Shown here: piece by piece, positions 43,881 to 52,058 of the stretch
Position numbering within the stretch: the stretch's first letter is position 1
Layout of the letters: every line of letters begins with the position of its first letter
Assembly: GCF_033723955.1 (NCBI RefSeq)
Contig: NZ_CP137555.1
Span: 2,410,001-2,474,000 of the forward strand
Length of the DNA: 64,000 nt
DNA from: Microbulbifer pacificus
GTDB lineage: Bacteria; Pseudomonadota; Gammaproteobacteria; Pseudomonadales; Cellvibrionaceae
Reading direction: 5' to 3'
Position numbers and translations under genes: made by a program
The notes under the pieces: model-generated
Seen by the model: the letters and a program-made list of their open reading frames with translations, nothing else
Databases searched by the model: none
What the model was told of the DNA's origin: nothing

Positions 43881-44720
43881 TTAAATCAGTCCTTCGACCA
43901 TACAGCTTCCAAACAGCTGCCCCATGTTCTGGCATCCCGCCTTTTTTAAAATTCGCTTGCGATGGTTCTTAACCGTGAATTCCGACAGCGCCAGCTCGCT
44001 GCCAATTTCCGCGCTGGTGAGACCGCGCGAAATCAGCCGAATCACGGAAACTTCCCGCGGGCTGAATAGGGGCGGGCTCGGCTGTGGGGTATCGGCCTGA
44101 TCATCCACCTCGATATTGAGATAGGAAGGCTCACCATCCATACCAATCAGCGACAGTCGGTAGTTATTTTCAGTAGTGAGGTGGGAAATATCCGTATGCA
44201 CGTTCAGGGACTTGCCAATCCTGCCCTCGTCATCCGTGGTCAGGATAATGGCCTGATGGTTAAACAGACGGTAACTGCCATCGCGTGCCCTGAAGCGGAA
44301 GCAGTAGGACATTTTATAGCGGGTAATTTTTTTCAGACCGATCCGCTCCCTCACCAGACGGAGGGCGGTGGCTTCTGCGCTGGCGACAAACGCCATATCG
44401 TCCGGGTGGATCTGGTCCAGGATGTCCTGGAAGGTAATGTTTTCCAGGCTGAGATCGTGGTGTTGCTCCACCTGCGGACTGATATACAGAAAGCTCAGGT
44501 CGAACGGGTCGAACACATAGTGGTAACAGGGCCCATTGCTGAAAATATGCCCCATAAGTTCATCGATCTGGAACCCGGATAGCTCGGTCCTGCCCTGTGC
44601 CAGCATTTCCGCGCGGCTTGCCCAGACGCCTTTGAGTAGCTCGGTTCTGGGCTTGCGGGCTTGTGTCTCGTCCACCACAGGTTTGTCCTGGAAGATTGTT
44701 GTTATCACTTCCGGAGCCAA
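43881..44720 (-). CDS. PAS-like/LuxR-type transcriptional regulator, copy 2
   Basis: The longest frame gives 279 residues from TTG 44720; a GTG at 44708 is an alternative, and neither has a clear Shine-Dalgarno. The domain order equals copy 1: a PAS-like domain (YHYVFDPFDLSFLYISPQVEQH, RARDGSYRLFNHQAIIL, SLNVHTDISHLTT) and a LuxR-type HTH (FSPREVSVIRLISRGLTSAEIG, LSEFTVKNHRKRILKKAGC). The shared MVEGL(V/I)/KVLVEGLV end shows a recent common origin. It is separated from copy 1 by 119 bp and transcribed in the same direction. Confidence 0.87.
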   Translation of the reverse strand: MAPEVITTIFQDKPVVDETQARKPRTELLKGVWASRAEMLAQGRTELSGFQIDELMGHIFSNGPCYHYVFDPFDLSFLYISPQVEQHHDLSLENITFQDILDQIHPDDMAFVASAEATALRLVRERIGLKKITRYKMSYCFRFRARDGSYRLFNHQAIILTTDDEGRIGKSLNVHTDISHLTTENNYRLSLIGMDGEPSYLNIEVDDQADTPQPSPPLFSPREVSVIRLISRGLTSAEIGSELALSEFTVKNHRKRILKKAGCQNMGQLFGSCMVEGLI

Positions 44721-44942
44721 ACCTGCTGCTTCAGAAGAGGATGAAAAACTATTTCCTAAATGCGACCTTCGTCACAACTATTGTGGGACTTTTGTACCAG
44801 AAGCGTCACCGGAATTGCAATTGCCGCCCGCGGTATTTGCACGATTAATTGCGGGGTTGCGCCGGAATTCGTGGCAGTTGGGGAGATAAGACAGGAAAGT
44901 CTGGGTGGGTGGTGCTTGGTGCTTGGCAGGGAGTGAGAAAGG

Positions 44943-44969
44943 GCGCAACCGGAAAACATCCGGTTGCGC
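44943..44969 (-). terminator. Terminator-like hairpin ending the TonB/ExbBD operon
   Basis: An 11-bp perfect stem (44943-44953 with 44959-44969) closes a five-base loop; on the minus strand CCCTTTCTC follows. It starts 16 bp past the TonB-type stop. Confidence 0.75.
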
Positions 44970-44984
44970 GGGTTCTGCCAGTAA

Positions 44985-45989
44985 TCAGGACGGCAGGAAA
45001 TCGATGGAGTAGTTGAGGGTCGACTTCTCCACGTTGGCGGCACCGAAGTTGATCAGGCCGATGCGCGCCAGCAGTTTGCGCTCCAGGTCCTCGTCACCCA
45101 GTTCACTGCTTACCAGGCTCACTGCGGAAACCGTGCCGTTGGCCTCGATCACCAGTTTCACCGTCACCTTGCCCGCGAGTGTCGGGTTCTGGCGCAGTGC
45201 GCGGTTGTAGATGGCGAAGATGGCGCCCTTGTTGGCTTCCATGATCTGGCGGATGGACTCCTCGCCGCGGGTGCCACGCTCGCGGCGGGCTTCCTTGGCA
45301 CTGGACTTCGCCGCCACGGTGGCTTCGGCCACTTCCACCTGGGTGGTCTCGCGCCCGGAGAGCGCGGAACCGCCGGTATTGCGGCTCAGCTGCCCGGTGT
45401 TGATACCGCCGCTGGATGCCTTGGACTTGTCGGAAATCAGTGAGCGGTCAATCTTCTGCGCATTGGCGGCGCCACTGGCGAGGCTGTTGGCGTTGGCCAC
45501 CTGGGATACGTCGAGGCTGTCGCGCATATCCATCAGGTCGTCCTGCAGCTGCATCAGTCCGCTGTTTGCCGCCTTTTCCCTGGCCTTGGCCACTTCTGCC
45601 GCCGGCGCCTTTTCCGTGAGCGGCTTCGGTTTTACCGTCTTGACCGGTTCGGGCTTGGGCTTTTCAACCGGCTTGGGTTTTTCCTGTTTGACTTCCTTGG
45701 GCTTTGGCTTCTTTTCCACCGGTTTCGGCTTGGGCTTTTCAACCGGCTTCGGCAGTTCCTTTTTTTCCAGAATCACCCGCGCCAGCTGCGGCGGTAGCTT
45801 TTCTTTCTGCTCGCGGGTCAGCTCCGGGGCAGGAATAAAGGTAAACAGTGCACCCACAATCACGAAGGCGACGATGCCGGCCTTGAGGAATTTTACAAAG
45901 CGCTGGTCCTCTTCTTCCGTGGAAGCCCAGGGCAGCAGCGAGTTGTAGTAGTGCCACGGCATCAGAGCCGGGGTAGCGGTAGTCGACAT
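44985..45989 (-). CDS. TonB-like energy transducer with AgmX/PglI C-terminal domain
   Basis: The product is 334 residues from ATG 45989 with AAGGGGAG upstream. A cytoplasmic N-terminus (1-33) is followed by one transmembrane helix (about 34-53), a Lys-Pro-rich rod (about 75-135, repeated PKPVEKPKP units), a Ser/Ala-rich linker and a C-terminal AgmX/PglI-type domain (IRQIMEANKGAIFAIYNRALRQNPTLAGKVTVKLVIEANG). This is TonB architecture with a different C-terminal domain from that used on classical receptors. With the two ExbDs and ExbB behind the same promoter it should transmit proton-motive force across the periplasm to an outer-membrane partner, plausibly one of the TPR or haem lipoproteins. 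Confidence 0.9.
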   Translation of the reverse strand: MSTTATPALMPWHYYNSLLPWASTEEEDQRFVKFLKAGIVAFVIVGALFTFIPAPELTREQKEKLPPQLARVILEKKELPKPVEKPKPKPVEKKPKPKEVKQEKPKPVEKPKPEPVKTVKPKPLTEKAPAAEVAKAREKAANSGLMQLQDDLMDMRDSLDVSQVANANSLASGAANAQKIDRSLISDKSKASSGGINTGQLSRNTGGSALSGRETTQVEVAEATVAAKSSAKEARRERGTRGEESIRQIMEANKGAIFAIYNRALRQNPTLAGKVTVKLVIEANGTVSAVSLVSSELGDEDLERKLLARIGLINFGAANVEKSTLNYSIDFLPS

Positions 45990-46002
45990 GGCTATGCTCC
46001 CC

Positions 46003-46524
46003 TTACTGACCAGCGGCGGGCGCCGCCGGGTCCTGTGCTGATGTTTGGGTGACCGCGAGATCAATATCGCGATAGTCCGCCGCGGCGCAGGTATTCATGA
46101 TCTGCTTGAGCAGCGCGTAGGGCACTTCCTCATCACCCAGGATGGTGATCGGGCGTCCTGCCGCCTGCTTGTCTTCCGGCAGTGGCTCCGCGCGGCTGGC
46201 GAGATACTTGAGCTCGTCCAGCAGCGGCTTGATCTGCTCGTCCTGTGCGGAAATATCCGCGACCTTCGCCACCATGCGGTTGCCCACCAGTAACTGGTCG
46301 CCATTCACACGCACAACGGTGGTGGTCTCCGGCTTCTCGGCGGAGGTGGAGTCGGGGAGTTTGATGGTCTTGTCTGCCTGCAGCACTTCCACATCGGAAG
46401 AGTTCACCAGCAGGAAGAAAACCAGAATGGTAAAAATATCCATCAGGGAGACCAGGTTCAGCTTGGTCTCCTTATGCCGGCGCTGCTTGCGCCCTTTCAG
46501 CTTGCCGCCGATCGTCGCTTTCAT
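46003..46524 (-). CDS. ExbD/TolR family biopolymer transport protein, copy 1
   Basis: A 173-residue protein with a basic N-terminus (GRKQRRHKETKLN), one transmembrane helix (VSLMDIFTILVFFLLV, about 25-40) carrying the proton-path aspartate in LMDIF, and a periplasmic ExbD domain that includes ITILGDEEVPYALLKQIMNTC. Its start overlaps the other exbD stop by four bases. ExbD dimers sit inside an ExbB pentamer to form the proton channel. Confidence 0.95.
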   Translation of the reverse strand: MKATIGGKLKGRKQRRHKETKLNLVSLMDIFTILVFFLLVNSSDVEVLQADKTIKLPDSTSAEKPETTTVVRVNGDQLLVGNRMVAKVADISAQDEQIKPLLDELKYLASRAEPLPEDKQAAGRPITILGDEEVPYALLKQIMNTCAAADYRDIDLAVTQTSAQDPAAPAAGQ

Positions 46525-47063
46525 AGTCCGTTGCCTGCCAGCTGGTCATCTTGCGCTTGCCCTTCTTCGAGGGGTGCATCGCCGAGGGAAATCTGTGGAA
46601 ACAGCTCCGCGTCCACCACCGACGCCGCCACCACCGCGCGGAACGAGCGCGCGGTATCCATGGCGGTTACCAGGGTGCGGTAAGGCGTACCGGGTTCGGA
46701 GAGGATGACCAGATCTTTCTTGTCGATATCCTTCTCACGCAGACTGCGCTTCACTTCCTGCAATACATCGGACACCAGCTTGAAATCCGGCTCGCCGTCC
46801 CGGTTGGAAATACGCTTTACGCGAATTCCCGCCGGATAGTTGATGTCGATGTAATCGGCGCGCAGCACCAATTCCAGCTGCTGGTTTTCCTTCTGTTCCT
46901 GGGTAGTGCTCGGGTCACTCAGACCGGGCAGGTTCAGGTTCAGCACGGAGATATGGGAAAACACCATATTCAGCAGCAATACGGGGACCAGAACAGTCAT
47001 CAGACTCATGAACGAGGTGATGTCCAGTTCCGGATCGGTTTCCAGCCTGCGTCGGATAGCCAT
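46521..47063 (-). CDS. ExbD/TolR family biopolymer transport protein, copy 2
   Basis: A 180-residue protein with one transmembrane helix (about 14-38, FMSLMTVLVPVLLLNMVF) and a periplasmic domain containing YPAGIRVKRISNRDGEPDF and DLVILSEPGTPYRTLVTAMDTARSF. The usual Asp of the helix is replaced: the preceding LDITSFMSL carries Asp15 only at the helix entry, so its part in proton conduction may differ from copy 1. Paired divergent ExbDs are normal in ExbB-ExbD-ExbD-TonB operons of this type. Confidence 0.92.
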   Translation of the reverse strand: MAIRRRLETDPELDITSFMSLMTVLVPVLLLNMVFSHISVLNLNLPGLSDPSTTQEQKENQQLELVLRADYIDINYPAGIRVKRISNRDGEPDFKLVSDVLQEVKRSLREKDIDKKDLVILSEPGTPYRTLVTAMDTARSFRAVVAASVVDAELFPQISLGDAPLEEGQAQDDQLAGNGL

Positions 47064-47109
47064 GGCTCTCTCTTGTTATCTGATTACGCGTTTACGTTTC
47101 TCGTGCCAC

Positions 47110-47802
47110 TCAAGCGATGGCTTCGGCCTTGGCTGTCGGGCGCGCCGCTACAGGAGCGTCTGCCTTCTGGCTGCGGGTAAGGGTAATCAGATTGAGGAAT
47201 TTCACTCCGGCCATTTCCAGGCTGTCGATGATCTCATTGGTCTTGTTCTGCAGCATGGAGTAGGCCAGCAGCAGCGGGATGGCGGCGATCAGACCGAAAG
47301 CGGTGGTGTTCATCGCCACGGAGATACTGGAGGACAGCATGGCCGCCTTCTCGGAGGGCTCTGCGTTGGCCACCGCGGTGAATGCGGCGATCAGACCGAT
47401 AATGGTGCCGAGCAGGCCGAGCAGGGTGGAAATGTTGGCCAGGGTCGCCAGGTAGTTGGTGCGTTTTTCCAGACGCGGCACGGCTTCGAGGATGCTCTCT
47501 TCGATTGCCATTGCGATGTTTTCATCCTTGCGCGCGTGCTGGGCAGTGGCGATACCGGCGGCAACGAGCTGGCCCATGGGGGCTTTTTCGTTTTGCGCGA
47601 ACTTGAGTGCGGCGGTGAAGTTGCGCTGCTGCATCATCGGCAGGATCTGGCCGTAAGCGCGACGGTTGGCGAGCTTGGCGCGGGACAGGAATACCCAGCG
47701 CTCGACGACGAGTACCAGTCCGATCACCAGTACCAGCGCGATGGGATACATGAATGCGCCGCCGTTCTGGAAAAAGCGCAGCAGTGTGTTGAAAAACTCC
47801 AT
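47110..47802 (-). CDS. MotA/TolQ/ExbB family proton channel protein
   Basis: The product is 231 residues from ATG 47802 (GGAG upstream; the frame continues to a TTG six bases earlier). Three transmembrane helices are visible (about 16-35, 115-140 and 155-180), with the ExbB signature region YLATLANISTLLGLLGTIIGLI and TTAFGLIAAIPLLLAYS. It forms the pentameric stator that conducts protons with ExbD. It is separated from the upstream gene of the tract by a 433-bp gap filled by repeat elements C and D. Confidence 0.95.
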   Translation of the reverse strand: MEFFNTLLRFFQNGGAFMYPIALVLVIGLVLVVERWVFLSRAKLANRRAYGQILPMMQQRNFTAALKFAQNEKAPMGQLVAAGIATAQHARKDENIAMAIEESILEAVPRLEKRTNYLATLANISTLLGLLGTIIGLIAAFTAVANAEPSEKAAMLSSSISVAMNTTAFGLIAAIPLLLAYSMLQNKTNEIIDSLEMAGVKFLNLITLTRSQKADAPVAARPTAKAEAIA

Positions 47803-47868
47803 GGTCAAATCTCCGGGACGAAAAGATTTCTTGTGAATAAAAAATATTGAACTTTTAAGTGAAGGGGA

Positions 47869-47972
47869 TGCTACCGGGTATTGGTTCGCAAGACCTTCCG
47901 CGAGAGGGACCTCGCGGAAGAGCCCCCAGGGATGGGTTTACGGCGTGTCTTGCGAACCAATACCCGGTGGCA
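47869..47972 (+). repeat. Covarying-arm intergenic element, copy C
   Basis: Perfect 22-bp outer arms at 47873-47894 and 47947-47968, extendable by four pairs (one T-G) to 47869 and 47972. Inside are a perfect 10-bp hairpin (47895-47904 with 47911-47920, loop AGGGAC) and the module AGCCCCCAGGGATGGG..ACGGC (47921-47946). The arm sequence is unrelated to those of copies A, B and D. Confidence 0.85.
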
Positions 47973-48047
47973 GCACCGCCACCGGGTTTTCTTACAGGGC
48001 TTTCTTGGTAGATTCTGGGAGTGAACCGACTTAGCTGGTCCTGTGGC

Positions 48048-48159
48048 GGCCAAGCACCGGGGATTAGTTTTTGAAACCGCTGTGAATACGTCCCTGTACG
48101 CTGCGTCGCAAACATCCCTGTTTGCGACGCTTTCAAAAACTAATCCCCGGCACTCGGCC
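48048..48159 (-). repeat. Covarying-arm intergenic element, copy D
   Basis: Outer arms of 29 bases at 48048-48076 and 48131-48159 with three A-C oppositions (G-T on the minus strand) and otherwise perfect pairing. The inside is the module starting CCGCTGTGAATACG (48077-48102), identical to copy A, and a perfect 11-bp hairpin (48103-48113 with 48120-48130, loop ATCCCT). A CCTTCTATTCG tail resembles that of copy A. Confidence 0.85.
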
Positions 48160-48235
48160 TTCTATTCGTATTTCTGTACTTCGTTAGTATTTTGTTACTT
48201 CGTAGATACTTGGTGTTTTTACTTGTTTCTATTGT

Positions 48236-48517
48236 TTAGTTGTCGCTTTGGTTTTGCTGCACCAGTTTTATTTCCCGCTTCAGTTCAGAATATTCCTGAT
48301 GCTGGAAACTGTGGTCGATGGCGCTGTGGATGGTGCTTTCGATTTTTTCCAGGCTGGTGGCCTGCTTCCACGGGATGATGTACAGCACCTTGGGCTGTTC
48401 CTGGCTGCCCACAATGGTGGATTCCAGCGTGATCACCTCACCGCCCTCGTCCTGCGCAAAAGCGGAAAACGAAACGGACAGCAGCAATAGTGCAAAAAAT
48501 TGAATCAGTTTCTGCAT
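48236..48517 (-). CDS. Small secreted protein (93 aa) in the TPR/ExbBD tract
   Basis: A 93-residue protein with a signal peptide (cleavage near AFA-QD, residue 21). The mature 70 residues begin acidic (DEGGEVITLESTIVGS), contain the motif PKVLYIIPWKQA and end in a Gln/Lys-rich helix (FQHQEYSELKREIKLVQQ). It starts three bases after the TPR lipoprotein stop, so they are co-translated. I recognise no named family. Being in this place between TPR genes and exbB, it is likely an accessory of the same complex. Confidence 0.8.
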   Translation of the reverse strand: MQKLIQFFALLLLSVSFSAFAQDEGGEVITLESTIVGSQEQPKVLYIIPWKQATSLEKIESTIHSAIDHSFQHQEYSELKREIKLVQQNQSDN

Positions 48518-48520
48518 GAC

Positions 48521-49159
48521 TTACATTCTCCGTTCCAGATCCACAATCCAGCCCGCCAGCACCTTGTCTTCCGCCTGCTCAATCGCGCGCGCTTCGCGGT
48601 AGTGATGCAAGGCCTGTTCCGGTTTGTGCAGGTAGAGATCAAACAGAATGCCCAGGTTGCGGTGCGCCATGGCGAAATCCGGCCAGTGTGCCAGCGCACT
48701 TTCATACGCCACACGGGCATCTTCAAACTTGCCCTGGTCACGCAGTAAAACCCCGAGAGAGTTCCACGCGTACACATTCTTTTCATTCGCGGCTACCGCC
48801 TGGCGCAGGCTTGCTTCCGCCTGTTCCACTTGCTCAAGCTTCAACTGCACCTTCGACAGGTTCAGCCAGGCACCGGAAAGATGCGGCCACTGGGCCACCA
48901 CCTGCTGCAGCTCTGTCTCCGCTGCCTGGTACTGTTGCTGACCAAAAAAATCCCGCGCACGCGCGATGGCCTGCTGCGCCTCCGCCGGCACATTGGCGGG
49001 TTCCGCGAGATAGGGGTTCGGGCTGACCACGCGCTGGTCATTTTCATCCAGCGCTGGCTCGGCGCCATCGGCGATATCCGGTTGTGTCGGACTACTGCCG
49101 CAGGCAGACAGCAGTGCGGCAAGCGTCGCGACAACAGCGAAGCGATATACGTTTTTCAT
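48521..49159 (-). CDS. TPR-repeat lipoprotein (212 aa)
   Basis: The product is 212 residues from ATG 49159, one base after the stop of the large TPR gene, with GAGG upstream; an ATG 18 bases earlier is an alternative. The lipobox LLSAC places the acyl cysteine near 20. Three or four TPRs follow (ARARDFFGQQQYQAAETELQQVV; WLNLSKVQLKLEQVEQAEASLRQAV; WNSLGVLLRDQGKFEDARVAYESAL; HRNLGILFDLYLHKPEQALHHY). It probably acts as an outer-membrane protein-docking module for the ExbB-TonB machinery or the larger TPR proteins. Confidence 0.9.
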   Translation of the reverse strand: MKNVYRFAVVATLAALLSACGSSPTQPDIADGAEPALDENDQRVVSPNPYLAEPANVPAEAQQAIARARDFFGQQQYQAAETELQQVVAQWPHLSGAWLNLSKVQLKLEQVEQAEASLRQAVAANEKNVYAWNSLGVLLRDQGKFEDARVAYESALAHWPDFAMAHRNLGILFDLYLHKPEQALHHYREARAIEQAEDKVLAGWIVDLERRM

Positions 49160-49160
49160 A

Positions 49161-52058
49161 TCAGTAGGCCTCATCACTCCACTCCTCGGTCGACTCCGGC
49201 TTGCGGTAGCGCGCTGGCAGCAGGTTTTCCAGGGAGGAGAAGCTGCTCTTCACCCACTTGTCGTACACGCCATCGGCGGTGCGCTGGATATTTGCCTCGT
49301 GCAATTCAATCGCCTTCTCCTCAAACGGGAAGGCCTGCTCTTCCAGTAGGATTTCATACTGTTCCAGCTCCAGCGGATTCAGTCCGTTGGGGCGCTGGGA
49401 ATCCATCAGGTCGCGGCTCAACTGGCGGTAGACTTCCGCCAGGCGGAAGTTGGCGGCAGTGGTGAATTCGGCAATGCCGAAATCCAGCACTTTCTTGTAG
49501 TCCGCCACCGTGGATTCCATCGCCTGCTTCTTGTTTTTCAGGCTCTGTTTCAATGGCAGCGTCAGTGTCAGGCGCTCAAAGTGCGCGTAGCTCTGTTCCG
49601 CCAGTTCACTCTGGGCGAAGGCGGCGAGATAGCGCCCGCGAGGTTCGGAGACCTTGTTGCCGGACAGGCTCTTGAGCCACAGATTGCGCTCGTTGTGGTT
49701 GCCGGCTTTTGCATACAGGGAAACCAGTTGGTACTGGGCTTCCAGATTCTGCAGCGCCGGCTCGCGCCACTGGCGGGTGTACTGGCGATAGGCATCGACC
49801 GCTTTTGCGGTATTGCCAGCCTGTTCGTACTGCTCGGCAGCGAGGTAAAGCGAGCTGCGGCGTACCTCCGGGTCGGAATCGTGGTTGGCCAGCGCCATCA
49901 GCTCGTCGGCGGCGGCTTCGGGCATATCCATGCCCTGGTAAATGGCCACCGCTTTGGCGGCGAGCGTCGGGGTCAGTTTGTGATCCGGATAATACTGGCG
50001 GAAATCTGCCAGTTCGGCTTGTGCCTCGGGCCAGTGCTGCAGTCGCACCAATTGGGTGATGGCGTCGTACTGGGCGGTGGCGGCGATGGCAGAGCGGCCG
50101 CTCTGGCGCACCCGCAGCAACAGCGCGATCGCTTCTTCGGTGGGTGCGGCAAATGCCAGGCTGTCGCTGGTGAGCTCGACCTCCTTGAGGATCAGCTCTG
50201 CCTGCTTGTAGATGGACGACTGCAAGCGGTCGCGGGTGTTCAGATATTCCGGGTCCGTGGAGGCCATACCGGACAGCAGCTGGGTGTAGGCGTTTTCCGC
50301 CGCGGGAAAATCGTCGACTTCAAAATAGCTGTGGCCGAGCAGCAGCAGAATGCTGCGACGCTGTGCCGCATTCGGTGCTGGCTGCCACGCCGCGGCCTTT
50401 TCCGCCGCGGCAATGGTTTCCTGGTGGCGGTACTGTTCGAACAGGTTGTGTGCCGCATCCAGCTGCACCGCCAGCGCGCGGTTGTCCTGGGGCCAGGTAT
50501 CGGCGAAGCGCAGGCCGGTCTCGATTTTGCGATCCAGCCACAGGCTGGCCTGTTCCGGATTCTTCTCCCGCTTGTGGACCTGGTCTGCGATAAGGATGGC
50601 GGCGTAGCCGGCTTCGGTAGCCTGTGGCGGAACCGTGCCGGTTTCCTCGGCAAACTCCCAGGCGACCCTGTGGTAGGCCTTGAACGCCAGCACATACTGG
50701 CCCGCCTCGCTCAGACTTTCCGCCAACAGGAAAGTAAGTTCGGGGGCTTTCTCATCCTGTGGAAAAGTCTCGATAAATTCGCCATAGAGACTGGCCGCGG
50801 CGAGGAACGCCTCGCCGGATTCCCGCAGTGCCTTGTCGGCAACGCGGGGCTGTTTCGCAGCACTGGCCGCTTCCTTGGCCAGCGCCTGGGCGCGGGCGTG
50901 ATCGAAACGGGCCAGCTCTTCCAGCCAGGGTTTCAGATGGGTTTTCAGCTGTCCGCGTTGCGCATCGTCTGCGGCTTGCCAGTACTGGCTGCGGATTCCG
51001 TAGCGGGTGATGAACTCGCGCTTGGCGGGCAACACCTCGCTGGGGAAATTGCCCTGCTGCAGGATGTCCACCGCGCGCACGTGCATCTCCGGTGCCTCGC
51101 GGCTCTGCGGGTAGCGCTCCACAAAGGTGAGAAATGTCTGCGCACCATCCCGGTAGCGCTCACTCTCCGCGTACCAGTCGCCGAGGCCCTGATACAGCAG
51201 GTGATGGTAGGAGCGGGGACCAGTCTCGGGTTTGAACGTCGCGATCACCTCGGCACCGCCCAGGTAATTAAACCCGAGCGCCAGTACGCGCAGGGTGTCA
51301 TTGGCGAGGCGGCGCTCGCCCTGCTGCAGTTGTTCCAGTGGACGTTTTTGCGGCTGGGTTTCACCCAGCAAATCGTCCATCAGGGTCAGGAATGTTTCAC
51401 TGGCGTCCTGGTAGCGCGCGTCCTTGAACTGGCTCCAGCCCAGCATATAGCGGGCATTGCGCGCAAAGGGTGTGTCGCCCTCGGCCAGTACCGCGGCAAA
51501 ATCCTGTTCCGCCGCGCGGTATTGTTTGCGACCGAAGGCCGCCTCGCCACGGCGGAACAGGGCCTCGGCGATAAACGGGGATTCCGGTGCAGTTTCGACG
51601 ATGGTTTCCAGCGCTTGCAACGAGCCGCCGGTATTGCCGTCCAGCGCGCGAGCGCGGGCAAGACGGTAGGACAGGTAATCGTCATCGGCGGAGGTCTGCA
51701 GCAGTTCTTCGTAGTGGCGCACGGCATTGCCGTAGGCCACCGCCATGGCGGGGTTGTCTGCCTGCAGCTGCTCCAGACGCTCCATTTCCAGATCCGCTAG
51801 GCGTAGCTGAATCTGGCGGCGGGTTTTTGGATCGCTGTTGGCCGCCAGCGCTTTTTCGTAGCTGTCGATCAATGCCGGCAGTTCTACCTGCGGCAATTCG
51901 ATGCTCGGCTCCTCGGGCAATTTACTGACCGGCAAGCGCGCGAGCGTGGTGCCTGGATCGAACTGGCTGGCGCAACCGGCCAGGGTGGCAAGGGAGGCGG
52001 CAGTGCAGACCGCCAGGGCTAGCTGTTTGTAGCGATGGCGAGGGCGTACGGATTTCAA
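49161..52058 (-). CDS. Large TPR-repeat lipoprotein (965 aa)
   Basis: A 965-residue lipoprotein with lipobox LAGC (Cys near 29). Most of the chain is alpha-alpha repeats of TPR type, e.g. ALFRRGEAAFGRKQYRAAEQDFAAVL, LYQGLGDWYAESERYRDGAQTFLTFV and YLAAEQYEQAGNTAKAVDAYRQY. The C-terminal 200 residues lack clear TPRs and end in an acidic tail. Large TPR lipoproteins next to ExbBD-AgmX genes resemble the myxococcal AglT/GltE-type proteins in layout. It overlaps the 698-residue TPR gene by four bases, so the two are made together. Confidence 0.88.
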   Translation of the reverse strand: MKSVRPRHRYKQLALAVCTAASLATLAGCASQFDPGTTLARLPVSKLPEEPSIELPQVELPALIDSYEKALAANSDPKTRRQIQLRLADLEMERLEQLQADNPAMAVAYGNAVRHYEELLQTSADDDYLSYRLARARALDGNTGGSLQALETIVETAPESPFIAEALFRRGEAAFGRKQYRAAEQDFAAVLAEGDTPFARNARYMLGWSQFKDARYQDASETFLTLMDDLLGETQPQKRPLEQLQQGERRLANDTLRVLALGFNYLGGAEVIATFKPETGPRSYHHLLYQGLGDWYAESERYRDGAQTFLTFVERYPQSREAPEMHVRAVDILQQGNFPSEVLPAKREFITRYGIRSQYWQAADDAQRGQLKTHLKPWLEELARFDHARAQALAKEAASAAKQPRVADKALRESGEAFLAAASLYGEFIETFPQDEKAPELTFLLAESLSEAGQYVLAFKAYHRVAWEFAEETGTVPPQATEAGYAAILIADQVHKREKNPEQASLWLDRKIETGLRFADTWPQDNRALAVQLDAAHNLFEQYRHQETIAAAEKAAAWQPAPNAAQRRSILLLLGHSYFEVDDFPAAENAYTQLLSGMASTDPEYLNTRDRLQSSIYKQAELILKEVELTSDSLAFAAPTEEAIALLLRVRQSGRSAIAATAQYDAITQLVRLQHWPEAQAELADFRQYYPDHKLTPTLAAKAVAIYQGMDMPEAAADELMALANHDSDPEVRRSSLYLAAEQYEQAGNTAKAVDAYRQYTRQWREPALQNLEAQYQLVSLYAKAGNHNERNLWLKSLSGNKVSEPRGRYLAAFAQSELAEQSYAHFERLTLTLPLKQSLKNKKQAMESTVADYKKVLDFGIAEFTTAANFRLAEVYRQLSRDLMDSQRPNGLNPLELEQYEILLEEQAFPFEEKAIELHEANIQRTADGVYDKWVKSSFSSLENLLPARYRKPESTEEWSDEAY

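Larger units (their letters stand above)
47803..48235. other. Gene-free gap inside the envelope operon, filled by two repeat elements
   Basis: A 433-bp gap between the exbB start and the small secreted-protein gene. It contains repeat elements C (47869-47972) and D (48048-48159) in opposite orientation, and an AT-rich stretch 47821-47865 just before exbB that may hold an internal promoter. No ORF is credible here. Confidence 0.7.

Noticed and set aside
44985..47802. The ExbB-ExbD-ExbD-TonB set as the energy source of the copper receptor at 30605
   Set aside because: It cannot be excluded, but the AgmX/PglI C-terminal domain and TPR/haem neighbours fit a separate system, and the genes are more than 12 kb apart.
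49581..51800. A 739-codon open frame on the plus strand
   Set aside because: It is antisense to the 965-residue TPR lipoprotein gene, whose repeats, lipobox and operon position are clear.
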